Shown here piece after piece: positions 43,620-51,873 of a stretch of 64,000 nucleotides of DNA. The translations under genes were made by a program, and so were the position numbers. The first letter of the stretch is position 1; the number at the start of each line of letters is the position of its first letter. Below the pieces are notes generated by a model. That model ran no database searches. It worked only from the letters and a program-made list of their open reading frames with translations, and was not told the DNA's origin. The stretch is from Vallitalea guaymasensis. GTDB lineage: Bacteria; Bacillota; Clostridia; Lachnospirales; Vallitaleaceae. The stretch is from positions 992,001 through 1,056,000 of the forward strand of contig NZ_CP058561.1 in NCBI RefSeq assembly GCF_018141425.1. Direction: 5' to 3'.

Positions 43620-43838
43620 TTACTCTGGAACACTTTGTAATGATTCATTTTTCACCCTTTCTTTACCTAATCTTTCTAATCTATCTAATTCTTCATCATC
43701 CAAGTTTGCTAACATCCTGTAAAATGTTTCTGTCTTTTCGTTAACCCCTATCATATGCCCTTTAATAGAATCCAAAACGGTACCATCTCTAAGTATGTGT
43801 ATTACTTTATACTTTTGACCGTTAAGCTCTTTCTCCAT
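43620..43838 (-). CDS. Small early phage protein, 72 residues
   Basis: MEKELNGQKYKVIHILRDGT..., then an acidic helix (DDEELDRLERLGKERV). It resembles a conserved small family of clostridial and streptococcal phages (BOW99_gp33 type). Ideal site GGAGGTGAGAAG. Function unknown. Confidence 0.68.
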   Translation of the reverse strand: MEKELNGQKYKVIHILRDGTVLDSIKGHMIGVNEKTETFYRMLANLDDEELDRLERLGKERVKNESLQSVPE

Positions 43839-43943
43839 CTTCTCACCTCCAATAAATATTTAATTAACATTTCTTTTACTTTATAATTTATGTTAGGTAA
43901 TTTTTGTCCTATTACTACTATGCTTAACATTATTTTGATGATT

Positions 43944-44153
43944 TTAAATCACTTTTTCTGAGAAAAAAATTTTTTCTTTATCATTAATAGCAAGTATTTT
44001 TGATAATAAAAATATTTCACTAGCTTTAAACTCTGTTATATTTTTAATCTTCTTATATAAACCCATTTCTGAAAGTCCTAGTTGTTTTGCTATTTCTCTT
44101 TTAGTTAATCCACTTCTTTTAATAGCAATTTCTAACTCAATAGTATTTGTCAT
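43944..44153 (-). CDS. Cro-like HTH regulator
   Basis: 69 residues, one XRE/DUF739-type HTH (TIELEIAIKRSGLTKREIAK, then LGLSEMGLYKKIKN). It is the first gene of the leftward early operon, facing the repressor genes across the divergent promoters, so it probably opposes the repressor during lytic growth. Confidence 0.8.
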   Translation of the reverse strand: MTNTIELEIAIKRSGLTKREIAKQLGLSEMGLYKKIKNITEFKASEIFLLSKILAINDKEKIFFSEKVI

Positions 44154-44198
44154 TTAACTCACCCCTCTTGTATTTTGTTGATTCAAAATCACATTTAC

Positions 44199-44228
44199 AT
44201 ATTAACATGCTTAGTGATTAATTGTCAA
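44199..44228 (-). promoter_or_regulatory. Leftward early promoter (PR-like)
   Basis: On the - strand TTGACA (44,228-44,223), 18 bp, TAATAT (44,204-44,199), about 46 nt before the Cro-like start codon. The -35 box lies inside an inverted repeat GTCAACA (44,224-44,230) / TGTTGAC (44,253-44,259) shared with the rightward promoter, a likely operator pair. Confidence 0.72.
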
Positions 44229-44254
44229 CATTTTTTTATGTTTTTAATTTTTTG

Positions 44255-44283
44255 TTGACTTTTAATCTACAATATGCTAGATT
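44255..44283 (+). promoter_or_regulatory. Rightward repressor promoter (PRM-like)
   Basis: TTGACT (44,255-44,260), 17 bp, TAGATT (44,278-44,283), 37 nt before the repressor ATG at 44,321. Its -35 box coincides with the second half of the GTCAACA/TGTTGAC repeat. Confidence 0.7.
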
Positions 44284-44320
44284 GTTTTATATAAACAAAA
44301 GTTTAGAAAGAGGTAAAATT

Positions 44321-44887
44321 ATGGGATTATATGAGAGGATAAAAAATCGACGTGAAGAATTAAAAATGACTCAAGAAGAACTAGCAACTAAAATGGGCTA
44401 TAAATCTCGTTCTACCATAGCTAAAATTGAATCAGGTGCAAATGATATTCCACAGTCAAAAATTAAAGATTTTGCAGAAGCGCTGCAAACAACTCCTTCT
44501 TACCTAATGGGATGGACAGATGATACAGGATTTGCAAGTGAAATCACAAAAAAACAAATAAATAAAACAATATTTTCTCAACGTTTAAAAGAAATAATGG
44601 AAGAAAATAATGAAACGACTTATACTTTGGGTGATTCATTACATCTAAGTGCTGCAACAATATCTAGATATACTATCGGTGAAATGGTTCCTAAAATTAC
44701 AACTATTGAAATACTATCATTAAAATATAATTTAAATCCTGCATGGCTTATGGGTTATGATGTTCCTAAACACATAAAAACTGACAAACCTAATACACTA
44801 GCAGCTCATGCAACAAAAGATCTAACAGAAGAAGAACAAGAAAAAGTTATTGAATATATTAAGTTTCTTAAATCCCAAAGAAAATAA
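44321..44887 (+). CDS. Repressor-like protein with two HTH domains
   Basis: 188 residues. HTH 1 (YERIKNRREELKMTQEELAT, then YKSRSTIAKIESG) and HTH 2 (about 88-150: FSQRLKEIMEENNETTYTLG, then SAATISRYTIG) each end in a P-x-x-L/Y-M-G-W/Y-type turn. The C-terminal tail HATKDLTEEEQEKVIEYIKF recurs in the next two proteins. As the first gene after the promoter it is the best candidate for the prophage repressor. There is no S24 self-cleavage domain; induction may depend on the ImmA-like protein at 46,282. The frame is open upstream, but AGAGGT supports ATG 44,321. Confidence 0.82.
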   Translation: MGLYERIKNRREELKMTQEELATKMGYKSRSTIAKIESGANDIPQSKIKDFAEALQTTPSYLMGWTDDTGFASEITKKQINKTIFSQRLKEIMEENNETTYTLGDSLHLSAATISRYTIGEMVPKITTIEILSLKYNLNPAWLMGYDVPKHIKTDKPNTLAAHATKDLTEEEQEKVIEYIKFLKSQRK

Positions 44888-45002
44888 ATTTATTATTAAT
44901 AATAATAAGCTTTATATATTACAAACAACAAACAGCTAAATAACTACCAGTATAAATATAGTACAACTATCGGGAATTTTAATTATAAGCTGAGGTATAA
45001 AT

Positions 45003-45854
45003 ATGAATGAATTGAGTAAAAATATCAAAATTGCTAGAACTAAAAAGAAAATGAGCCAATTAGAACTTGCAAAAGCTATTGGTAAATCTAAAAATGTAAT
45101 CTCTAATTGGGAACGTGGAAATAATAAACCTGATGTTGATAAAATAGAGTTATTATGTACATTGCTAGACACTACTCCAAACAAATTAATGGGTTGGGAA
45201 TCACCTATTCATATAGTACCAGCTTATGTTACACAAGAATTAATTCAAAAAGACATTATTAAAAGGATAAAAAATAGAAGAATTAAACTTAGTTTATCCT
45301 ATCAGGATTTAGCCAAAAAAACAGGACTTAGTAAATCTACATTACAACGCTATGAAACTGGAACTATTGGTAATATCCCATTAGACAAATTAGAGATATT
45401 AGCTAAAGCTTTATGCGTTTCACCTGCATATATAATGGGTTGGGAAAAAGATGTCGTTAATAAAAAACCTAAAACTATTGCAGCTCATTCCACAGTTAAT
45501 ATATGTGAGCAAAAACATCAAATGGAATTTAAAGATAAAATCAAAAAAAGACGTACAGCATTAAATATGACTATGCAAGAATTAGCTAAAAAAATTGGAG
45601 TTAGTACTCCTACAATACAGAGATATGAGAGTGGAGAAATAAAAAATGTTAGAAAAGATAAAATTACATTATTAGCTTCGGCTCTTGATTGTTCACCTGG
45701 ATACCTAATGGATTGGGAAGAAAATATAAATAACGAAACATCAAAGCAGAATGAAATTAATACTATTGCTACTCATGCTACTGAAGATTTAACTAAAGAA
45801 GAACAAGAAAAAGTTATTGAATACATAAAGTTTATAAAGTCACAAAGAAAATAA
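45003..45854 (+). CDS. Repressor-like protein with three HTH domains
   Basis: 283 residues holding three successive XRE-type HTH domains, about 5-66 (IKIARTKKKMSQLELAKAIG), 83-150 (IKNRRIKLSLSYQDLAKKTG) and 176-240 (KIKKRRTALNMTMQELAKKI). Each is closed by Y-x-M-G-W or an equivalent. The conserved tail (HATEDLTKEEQEKVIEYIKF) ends the chain. Triple HTH proteins are uncommon. Such a protein could bind three half-sites along an extended operator. SD TGAGGTATAAAT. Confidence 0.8.
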   Translation: MNELSKNIKIARTKKKMSQLELAKAIGKSKNVISNWERGNNKPDVDKIELLCTLLDTTPNKLMGWESPIHIVPAYVTQELIQKDIIKRIKNRRIKLSLSYQDLAKKTGLSKSTLQRYETGTIGNIPLDKLEILAKALCVSPAYIMGWEKDVVNKKPKTIAAHSTVNICEQKHQMEFKDKIKKRRTALNMTMQELAKKIGVSTPTIQRYESGEIKNVRKDKITLLASALDCSPGYLMDWEENINNETSKQNEINTIATHATEDLTKEEQEKVIEYIKFIKSQRK

Positions 45855-45909
45855 ACCCATATTTAAAACTTAAAGGGGGTTAATACAAATGACAAAACTT
45901 TTATAATAT
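45786..45909 (+). repeat. 124-bp direct repeat, copy 1 (copy 2 at 46,179-46,302)
   Basis: The 3' end of the three-HTH gene, the spacer and the first five codons of the ImmA-like gene are duplicated almost exactly at 46,179-46,302. Copy 1 therefore contains a dead ImmA start: ATG at 45,890, then ACAAAACTTTTATAA, which stops at once. The repeat shows that the one-HTH gene between the copies arose by segmental duplication. Confidence 0.88.
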
Positions 45910-45923
45910 AAGGAGATTCTTAA

Positions 45924-46247
45924 ATGGAAATAGGTGAAAGAATAAAAAAAAGAAGAAAAGATCTTAACATGTCACAAGAGGAGTTAGCTTTTAAATTAGG
46001 TTATAAATCACGTTCATCAATAAACAAAATTGAAAAAAGTGGTCGTGATTTACCTCAATCAAAAATTAAAACAATAGCTGATGTTTTAGGTGTAACCCCT
46101 TCTTACATTATGGGTTGGGAAGATTCTAGTAACACTAAGTTAGATACAACTAAAACAATAGCAACTGATGCTACAGCAGATTTAACTAAAGAAGAACAAG
46201 AAAAAGTTATTAAATACATAAAGTTTATAAAGTCACAAAGAAAATAA
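45924..46247 (+). CDS. Repressor-like protein with one HTH domain
   Basis: 107 residues: one HTH (ERIKKRRKDLNMSQEELAFK, then YKSRSSINKIEKSG), very close to HTH 1 of the 44,321 protein, and the same tail (DATADLTKEEQEKVIKYIKF). It lies between the two copies of a 124-bp repeat. It could act as a competitor or heterodimer partner of the longer repressors. SD AAGGAG. Confidence 0.82.
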   Translation: MEIGERIKKRRKDLNMSQEELAFKLGYKSRSSINKIEKSGRDLPQSKIKTIADVLGVTPSYIMGWEDSSNTKLDTTKTIATDATADLTKEEQEKVIKYIKFIKSQRK

Positions 46248-46281
46248 ACCCATATTTAATAACTTAAAGGGGTTAATACAA

Positions 46282-46737
46282 ATGACAAAACTTTTACAAT
46301 ATATTGAAGAGGAAAATATAGAACTTATTGAAACAGATATACCAATTAAAAATCTTAAAGGTCTATATTATGATAATACAATCATTATTGATAAGAAAAT
46401 AGCTACTACAGTTGGAAAGAAATGCATCTTAGCTGAAGAAATAGGGCACTATTATACAAGTACAGGGGATATTTTAGATCAATCTAATATTAGCAACATA
46501 AAGCAAGAAAACAAAGCAAGAGCATGGGCTTTCGAAGAATTGATAGGGTTAGTCGATATAATAAATGCATATAAAAGTGGAGTGCGTAATAAATATGAGT
46601 TAGCTGAATACTTAGATGTGACTGAAGAATTTCTGGATGAAGCTATTGAGTACTATAAAAGGAAATTCGGAATATTATTTAATATTGACAAGTACATTAT
46701 ATATTTTGAACCATTTGGAGTAATAGAAAGACTATAA
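46282..46737 (+). CDS. ImmA/IrrE-like metallopeptidase
   Basis: 151 residues. ILAEEIGHYYTSTGDI holds an E-x-x-H core, with Ala in place of the first His of HExxH, as is usual in this clostridial subgroup. QENKARAWAFEELI gives the downstream conserved helix. ImmA proteins cleave phage or ICE repressors after DNA damage; here the likely targets are the three repressor-like proteins encoded just upstream, none of which has a LexA-type self-cleavage domain. SD AAAGGGG. Confidence 0.83.
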   Translation: MTKLLQYIEEENIELIETDIPIKNLKGLYYDNTIIIDKKIATTVGKKCILAEEIGHYYTSTGDILDQSNISNIKQENKARAWAFEELIGLVDIINAYKSGVRNKYELAEYLDVTEEFLDEAIEYYKRKFGILFNIDKYIIYFEPFGVIERL

Positions 46738-46794
46738 TAATTAAAATTGGTATTAACATAATATAAATCTTGATTGAAGAAAAGGAGGTGCTCT

Positions 46795-48210
46795 ATGTCA
46801 GCGAACCTAGAAAAAAGAGTAGCTTGTTACGTTAGAGTAAGTACAGAAAATCAGCTTGAAAATTATAGTATAGATGAACAGACAGACCGTTTAAAAGCTT
46901 TTTGTAAAGCCAAAGATTTAAGTATTGTCAAGTTCTATACTGATGGAGGCTATTCAGGTGGAAATATGAACCGTCCTGGACTTCAACAGATGTTAAAAGA
47001 TATTAAGGATAAGCATATTGATATGATTATAGTATATAAATTAGATAGATTAAGTAGATCACAAAAAGATACTCTAACATTAATTGAAGATGAATTTCTA
47101 TCAAACGATGTTGATTTTGTGTCAATGAGTGAAAACTTTGATACCTCTACTCCCTTTGGCAAGGCTATGATTGGTATATTATCTGTATTTGCTCAGTTAG
47201 AAAAAGATCAGATCACAGAACGTTTTACCATGGGACGTATTGGTAGAGCTAAAAACGGATATTATCATGGTGGACCAACAGCCCCAACAGGCTATGACTA
47301 TATAGATGGTGAACTTGTAGTAAATGAATACGAAGCATTACAAGTCAAAGAAGTTTTCAAGCGTTTTTTAGATGGTCAGAGCATCAATGCTATACGAAAA
47401 TACATGAGTGAACATTATACTAACAAATATGGAAACTGGAGCAGTCATACACTAGTCTTAAATATATTAAAAAACAAAGTATATATAGGTAAAGTGAAGT
47501 TTAAAGGTAAAGCATATGCTGGGAAACATAAGCCAATAATATCAACTGATATTTTTAATGACGTTCAAAAAATATTAACTAGCACAAAAAGAGAAGATTC
47601 TAAGACTATTTTTCAGAAAAACCCATTTAAAGCTAATAATTTATTAACTAGTCTAATATACTGTAAAAATTGTGGTGCAAGATTTTGTGGTAATCATGGA
47701 AACTATGTTTGTTATTCCAGAGGAAAAACCGATAAGCGAAAAATTATAGATCCTAATTGTAAAAATAAAAAATGGAATATACAAGCTTTAGATAAGATTA
47801 TAAAAGATGAAATACTAGAAGCTGCACTGAATAAAGAATACTTCAATAAAATAATATCTAACAAAGAAATTGTACCAGTTGATAATACAAAAAAAATGAA
47901 GAAGCGTATAGATGAAATAGATAAACAAATCGTTAGAATGATGGACTTATATCAAGTTGGTGATATCCCTATAGAACAAATATCTCACAGAATAGTAAAA
48001 TTGAAAAAAGAAAAAGATACTATTTCAGACCAACTTGTAGATAAAAAACAAACAAAGCTTTCTATAGCAGAAGCAAAAGGAATATTATCAAGAGCAGCCA
48101 TAATATTAGAAAATGGTGATTTATCTCAGCAAAGAATGGTTGTTAGCAACCTAATTGATTATATTGAGATAGATGATGAATGCATACAAATTCATTGGAG
48201 TTTTGTATAA
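46795..48210 (+). CDS. int: Large serine recombinase (prophage integrase)
   Basis: 471 residues. Resolvase domain with catalytic Ser16 in YVRVSTENQ, then YTDGGYSGGNMNRPG and VYKLDRLSRSQKDTL. A recombinase domain follows (GPTAPTGYDYIDGELVVNEYEA), then a zinc ribbon (LIYCKNCGARFCG ... DPNCKNKKW) and a coiled coil (about 385-445) with a short tail. The gene ends about 20 bp from the FeoB junction, the usual attP-proximal place. The ATG at 46,795 has AAAGGAGGTGCTCT. It should integrate and, with a directionality factor, excise the phage at feoB. Confidence 0.95.
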   Translation: MSANLEKRVACYVRVSTENQLENYSIDEQTDRLKAFCKAKDLSIVKFYTDGGYSGGNMNRPGLQQMLKDIKDKHIDMIIVYKLDRLSRSQKDTLTLIEDEFLSNDVDFVSMSENFDTSTPFGKAMIGILSVFAQLEKDQITERFTMGRIGRAKNGYYHGGPTAPTGYDYIDGELVVNEYEALQVKEVFKRFLDGQSINAIRKYMSEHYTNKYGNWSSHTLVLNILKNKVYIGKVKFKGKAYAGKHKPIISTDIFNDVQKILTSTKREDSKTIFQKNPFKANNLLTSLIYCKNCGARFCGNHGNYVCYSRGKTDKRKIIDPNCKNKKWNIQALDKIIKDEILEAALNKEYFNKIISNKEIVPVDNTKKMKKRIDEIDKQIVRMMDLYQVGDIPIEQISHRIVKLKKEKDTISDQLVDKKQTKLSIAEAKGILSRAAIILENGDLSQQRMVVSNLIDYIEIDDECIQIHWSFV

Positions 48211-48214
48211 ATTT

Positions 48215-48260
48215 TATATTACAGTTTTAGTTTATCCATGTGCATGGGATTCGGATGTAA
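48215..48260. other. Right attachment junction (attR) within feoB
   Basis: FeoB homology resumes at about 48,232 (L-S-M-C-M-G-F-G-C-N). The typical clostridial protein reads L-T-M-C-M-G-F-G-C-N here, so the crossover core is near 48,229-48,256, probably including ATGTGCATGGGATT. No copy of this core is found near the left edge of the window, so attL lies outside it. Confidence 0.7.
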
Positions 48261-49086
48261 TGCAGCTGGTATAACTGCCTGTAGGATAATAGATTCTCCT
48301 CGTGAGCGTCTTATTGCAATAATAACTAATAATTTTGTACCTTGTAATGGACGCTTTCCAACACTTATCGCACTAGCCACAATCTTCATTGCTGGAATTA
48401 GCGGTAAATTTTCATCTGTAATTGGCACTTTAGTAATTCTACTTACCATCGTTTTAGCTGTATTTTTAACTTTTGGAATATCAAAATTGCTGTCAAAAAC
48501 TATACTTAAGGGAATCCCCTCATCCTTTACATTAGAATTACCGCCTTACAGAAAACCACAGATTGGTAAGATATTGATTAGATCATTGATCGATAGAACA
48601 TTATTTGTATTAGGTAGAGCTATAGTTGTAGCTGCACCCGCTGGTGTAATCATATGGATTTTACAGAATATCACTGTTGGAGATATAAGTATTCTATCCC
48701 ACTGTGCTAATTTTCTAGAACCTTTTGCCAATATGATTGGTCTAGATGGATATATACTAATGGCATTCATATTGGGCTTCCCGGCCAATGAAATTGTTAT
48801 ACCGATACTTATTATGAGTTACATGTCAACTGGTGCAATGCTAGAACTTGATAGTCTCCAAGCTCTAAAAGATTTATTGGTTAATAATGGATGGACCATG
48901 CTTACTGCCATATGTACTATGTTATTCTCACTGAATCACTTTCCATGTGGAACTACATTATTAACCATATATAAAGAAACTAAAAGTAAAAAATGGACTT
49001 TTGCATCATTTATTATACCTACCATAACAGGGATAGTGATATGTTTTATTGTAGCTCAAACAGCTAGATTGTTTGGATTTTATTAG
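48232..49086 (+). pseudogene. feoB: feoB, C-terminal part, cut by the prophage
   Basis: About 285 codons of the ferrous iron transporter FeoB: the first Gate region with the conserved GFGCN, CRIIDSPRERLIAIITNNF, VPCNGRFP, and then transmembrane helices to the C-terminus (GFPANEIVIPI, NHFPCGTTLLTIYKE). The N-terminal G-protein domain and first helices are missing and should lie left of the prophage. An in-frame ATG at 48,238 has no ribosome site, so the fragment is likely silent. Excision would rebuild the gene, so iron(II) uptake may be under prophage control. Confidence 0.92.
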
Positions 49087-49096
49087 GAGTACAGTC

Positions 49097-49206
49097 GCAA
49101 ATATAATATAGGGGAATATTTCGTCAGCCTGTTAAACGTCCGTGTTTAAAAGGCTGAATTCGCCGTCCATGGCTCACTGCTCCATATTCCCCTATACTAT
49201 ATTCGC
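49097..49206. repeat. Long palindromic element with inner hairpin
   Basis: Outer arms 49,097-49,119 and 49,184-49,206 match at 21 of 23 positions (…TATAGGGGAATAT). An inner hairpin pairs CAGCCTGTTAAAC (49,125-49,137) with 49,144-49,156. The central part is richer in G/C than the surroundings. It lies directly after feoB and could be its terminator or a dispersed repeat (MITE/REP-like). Confidence 0.65.
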
Positions 49207-49271
49207 TCGATATTTAAATCTGGTTTAATTCTTCACTCTAAATGATAGAACTGTAAAAAACATAAAAAATA

Positions 49272-49354
49272 TAGTGATAATCACAATTTTTACGACTTGT
49301 TGTATACCTTAAAAACAGATAAAACAACAAACGTAACCAGAGTGATTATCACTA
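49272..49354. repeat. Inverted repeat between feoB and ssb
   Basis: TAGTGATAATCAC (49,272-49,284) and GTGATTATCACTA (49,342-49,354) are perfect 13-bp arms with further inner pairing (TTGTTGT / ACAACAA). It may end the convergent feoB and ssb transcripts. Confidence 0.6.
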
Positions 49355-49401
49355 CATATGGTTTAACATACTACCATTAATTTATACATAACTCCCCTAA
49401 C

Positions 49402-50040
49402 TCACTTAATCTCTTCCTCATGCACCTCTATCTTAGAAATTGAAACCTCATATGCAACCTTACTTATGGACTCAGTCTCACTTAATTTTTTTTGATACTC
49501 CCTACTCTGTATTCTGCCCCATATTTTTATTCTATCACCAACATTGAATTTTTCTGCATATCTTGCATTTCTTCCCCAGCAGATACATGGAATATAATCC
49601 GATTTGTTATAAGGACGATTGACAGCTAATAAAATATCTGTAATCTCTCTTCCAAAAGGAGTTGTTCTATACATTGGAGGCTTACAAATATAACCATCTA
49701 AATATATGTAATTAGGGTTTCTCTTAATCTCTTCTTCTTCAAAAATAGAGATTTCTCTAGCGAAAACTGTTAAAACTAATCTATTTTTACCCTCAATTTG
49801 TCTGTTATAAGAACGGAATTGTCCTTGAACATCTACTATCTTACCTCTCAAATCACTAGTTGTGTCAATAAGACGTTCGGATACCATTATAGGTATTATA
49901 TCGGAGTTATCACTTAGTCTTGATATTTCTACATCAAAATTGTAAAATCCCTCTCCATATACTTCATGGCTGAATTCAAATGTAGAATGTATTTTCCCTA
50001 TTAAATTGACTTGATTGTTTCTGATAACATTATCTTCCAT
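49402..50040 (-). CDS. Single-stranded DNA-binding protein with two OB folds
   Basis: 212 residues with two successive SSB-type OB domains: about 5-100 (NNQVNLIGKIHSTFEFSHEV, then FYNFDVEISRLSD) and 108-205 (YIYLDGYICKPPMYRTTPFG, then DILLAVNRPYNKSDYIPCIC). The second, with W-G-R-N-A and W-G-R-I-Q-S-R-E-Y, is typical. This tandem form occurs in Clostridia in addition to the normal SSB. No acidic SSB tail is seen, though it ends EVHEEEIK. A role in DNA uptake or repair is possible. Confidence 0.8.
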   Translation of the reverse strand: MEDNVIRNNQVNLIGKIHSTFEFSHEVYGEGFYNFDVEISRLSDNSDIIPIMVSERLIDTTSDLRGKIVDVQGQFRSYNRQIEGKNRLVLTVFAREISIFEEEEIKRNPNYIYLDGYICKPPMYRTTPFGREITDILLAVNRPYNKSDYIPCICWGRNARYAEKFNVGDRIKIWGRIQSREYQKKLSETESISKVAYEVSISKIEVHEEEIK

Positions 50041-50186
50041 GATACTTATCTCCCTTCCATTATATTAAACGCTAACCCTTCTCCTTAGAAAAATTCTCAT
50101 TCAATATATATTCATATGTTTAATGTTTATCTATATTTATCTTTATTCAAAATGATTGATTTTTAGAAGCAGATTTTTAATTCTTC

Positions 50187-50654
50187 TTACATGGAATTTA
50201 ATTTATCACTGATACTCCTATCTATTAACATGACAGCTGTTACAGCAGACATTATATTATATATATCGTGTCCCCAAGACGATTTAATGAATACTGGAAA
50301 TTCTTGTGGCTCAATTATCGTATCATCTTCGTCTATCTCTCTTTGAATACAGTAGATCAGAGTTTTACTTGTATCCAAATCACCACCTAAACTTGATATA
50401 GTAACGCTAGATTTCTTATTAAATCCAAGAGTAATAAATCTGCATAGAGGGATATCAAGGTTGATATCTTTCAATTCATGATCCACATTGGCAATAGCAT
50501 AATAGGTTGTTTCACCATTATCAAATACATTAATAGTCACCAAATGACTCTCTTCTTCTATCTCATATTTCACGTTAACTTTTTTCATGATATCTTCAAA
50601 AATGAATATTAAGTTACTTAACTTATCATTACCTGTTATAATAATTTTTTTCAT
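50187..50654 (-). CDS. Unknown protein, 155 residues
   Basis: MKKIIITGNDKLSNLIFIFED..., mixed alpha/beta (TYYAIANVDHELKDINLDIP; SVTISSLGGDLDTSKTLIYC; VFIKSSWGHDIYNIMSAVTA). Family not recognised; the C-terminal part might be a small ligand-binding fold. It stands alone upstream of ssb, with a modest CAGGTTG site. Confidence 0.55.
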   Translation of the reverse strand: MKKIIITGNDKLSNLIFIFEDIMKKVNVKYEIEEESHLVTINVFDNGETTYYAIANVDHELKDINLDIPLCRFITLGFNKKSSVTISSLGGDLDTSKTLIYCIQREIDEDDTIIEPQEFPVFIKSSWGHDIYNIMSAVTAVMLIDRSISDKLNSM

Positions 50655-51015
50655 ATATAGCAACCTGCCTTTGAAAATATATAAATAGTTATATCACTTA
50701 TTATTGTCTAACTTAGTAATTAATAATCCTTAAAATAAAAAAATAATTATTATCTAACATAAATAGCTATATGTGTTGTATAATAATACATGAACCGCAA
50801 ATAATTTTTCGTATTATTAAAAAACACAAAAAAATAGACATTATGTCACTATTTATTGTTTTTATACATAATGAATATTAATTTTAGATAAATTATAATT
50901 ATAATTGTAATCAATAATATAAAAAAGTAGTAAAAACGCATAATAACATCTTTATTAAATGAATGAATTTGTTGATATTATGCAACTGCTTATCTTAATA
51001 GAAAGGAGGATGTCA
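50655..51015. other. 361-bp divergent intergenic region
   Basis: A/T-rich region between two divergently transcribed genes. It should contain promoters for both. Several TATAAT-like hexamers occur near 50,890-50,910, but none is paired with a clear -35 box. No gene is seen. Confidence 0.4.
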
Positions 51016-51855
51016 ATGAAATTAACTATAACAACTCTTATAGAAAATTCTAAAGGAGAGCATCTAGGCTTATTGAACGAACATGGTATTTCCTTTTTGA
51101 TTGAAGTGAATAATAAGAAAATACTGTTTGATACTGGTCAAAGTGGTGATTTTATTAAAAATGCATCTACTCTTGGTAAAGACTTAAAAGATATAGATAT
51201 GGTAGTCTTAAGTCACGGACATTATGATCATACAGGTGGATTTAGACGTTTTGTAGAAACTGTTACTTCTGATTTTAAACTGTATTTTCATAAGAATGCA
51301 TTTAGAAAAAAATACAGCTTTGATAATACTCATTACAAATTTTTAGGAAACAGTTTTGACAAAGAATTTTTAGAGGATAATAATGTTGAATCTCATCTTG
51401 TGGACGAAGATATATTAGAGATAGATAAAGGAATTTATATTATTTCTAATTTTGAACGTGTTACTTCATTCGAGAAAAACAACCCTAGATTTTATCTTGT
51501 AAATAATGATGAACATGTTCTTGATGATTTTAATGATGAAATTATGTTAGCAATAGATACACCAGATGGTCTAGTTGTAATTCTTGGCTGTTCTCATCCT
51601 GGAGTAATCAATATGCTTAAGACTTTGATTAAGCGTACTGGTAAAAGCATTAATACAATCATCGGTGGAACACATTTGGTTAGGGCTGACGAGGATAGAA
51701 TTCGTCAAACCATAGAGAATTTTAAAGCTATGGACATAAAAAAATTTGGCATTTCACATTGTACGGGAGAAAATGCCATGAATCAGTTGAAGCTAGAATT
51801 TGGTGACAAATATTTTCATAATACAACTGGAACAGTACTATATTTTGATAAATAA
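51016..51855 (+). CDS. MBL-fold metallohydrolase
   Basis: 279 residues. Zinc motif SHGHYDHTGG (H67-x-H69-x-D71-H72), KILFDTGQSG before it, GCSHPGVINML and FGISHCTGENA after it. The pattern fits the family named dihydropterin-6-yl-methyl-aminobenzene 5'-phosphate synthase-like, whose real substrates are mostly unknown. It begins a rightward group with a CdaR-type regulator, permease and glycerate kinase, so it may act on a related metabolite. ATG 51,016 has AGAAAGGAGG 7 nt upstream. Confidence 0.85.
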   Translation: MKLTITTLIENSKGEHLGLLNEHGISFLIEVNNKKILFDTGQSGDFIKNASTLGKDLKDIDMVVLSHGHYDHTGGFRRFVETVTSDFKLYFHKNAFRKKYSFDNTHYKFLGNSFDKEFLEDNNVESHLVDEDILEIDKGIYIISNFERVTSFEKNNPRFYLVNNDEHVLDDFNDEIMLAIDTPDGLVVILGCSHPGVINMLKTLIKRTGKSINTIIGGTHLVRADEDRIRQTIENFKAMDIKKFGISHCTGENAMNQLKLEFGDKYFHNTTGTVLYFDK

Positions 51856-51873
51856 AAATATGGAGAGATAGGT

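Larger units (their letters stand above)
1..48230. mobile_element. Siphovirus-type prophage (left end outside window) integrated in feoB
   Basis: The stretch holds in phage order a serine integrase, repressors, early and replication genes, partition genes, terminase, portal, protease, capsid, tail, fibre and lysis genes, followed by an accessory region. The right boundary is visible: the integrase stop is at 48,210 and FeoB-like coding sequence begins at about 48,232. No attL or FeoB N-terminal half is seen in the window, so the element is longer than 48.2 kb, unless its left end was deleted. HK97-type head proteins plus a TP901-type tape measure and no sheath gene indicate a siphovirus. Confidence 0.93.

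Noticed and set aside
46774-48210. Transposon rather than phage origin for the serine recombinase
   Set aside because: It is adjacent to repressors, an ImmA-like gene and a full phage genome, and its stop lies next to the host gene junction, as for phage integrases.
48546-48788. - strand open frame in the feoB fragment
   Set aside because: Antisense to clear FeoB transmembrane coding sequence, with no ribosome site.
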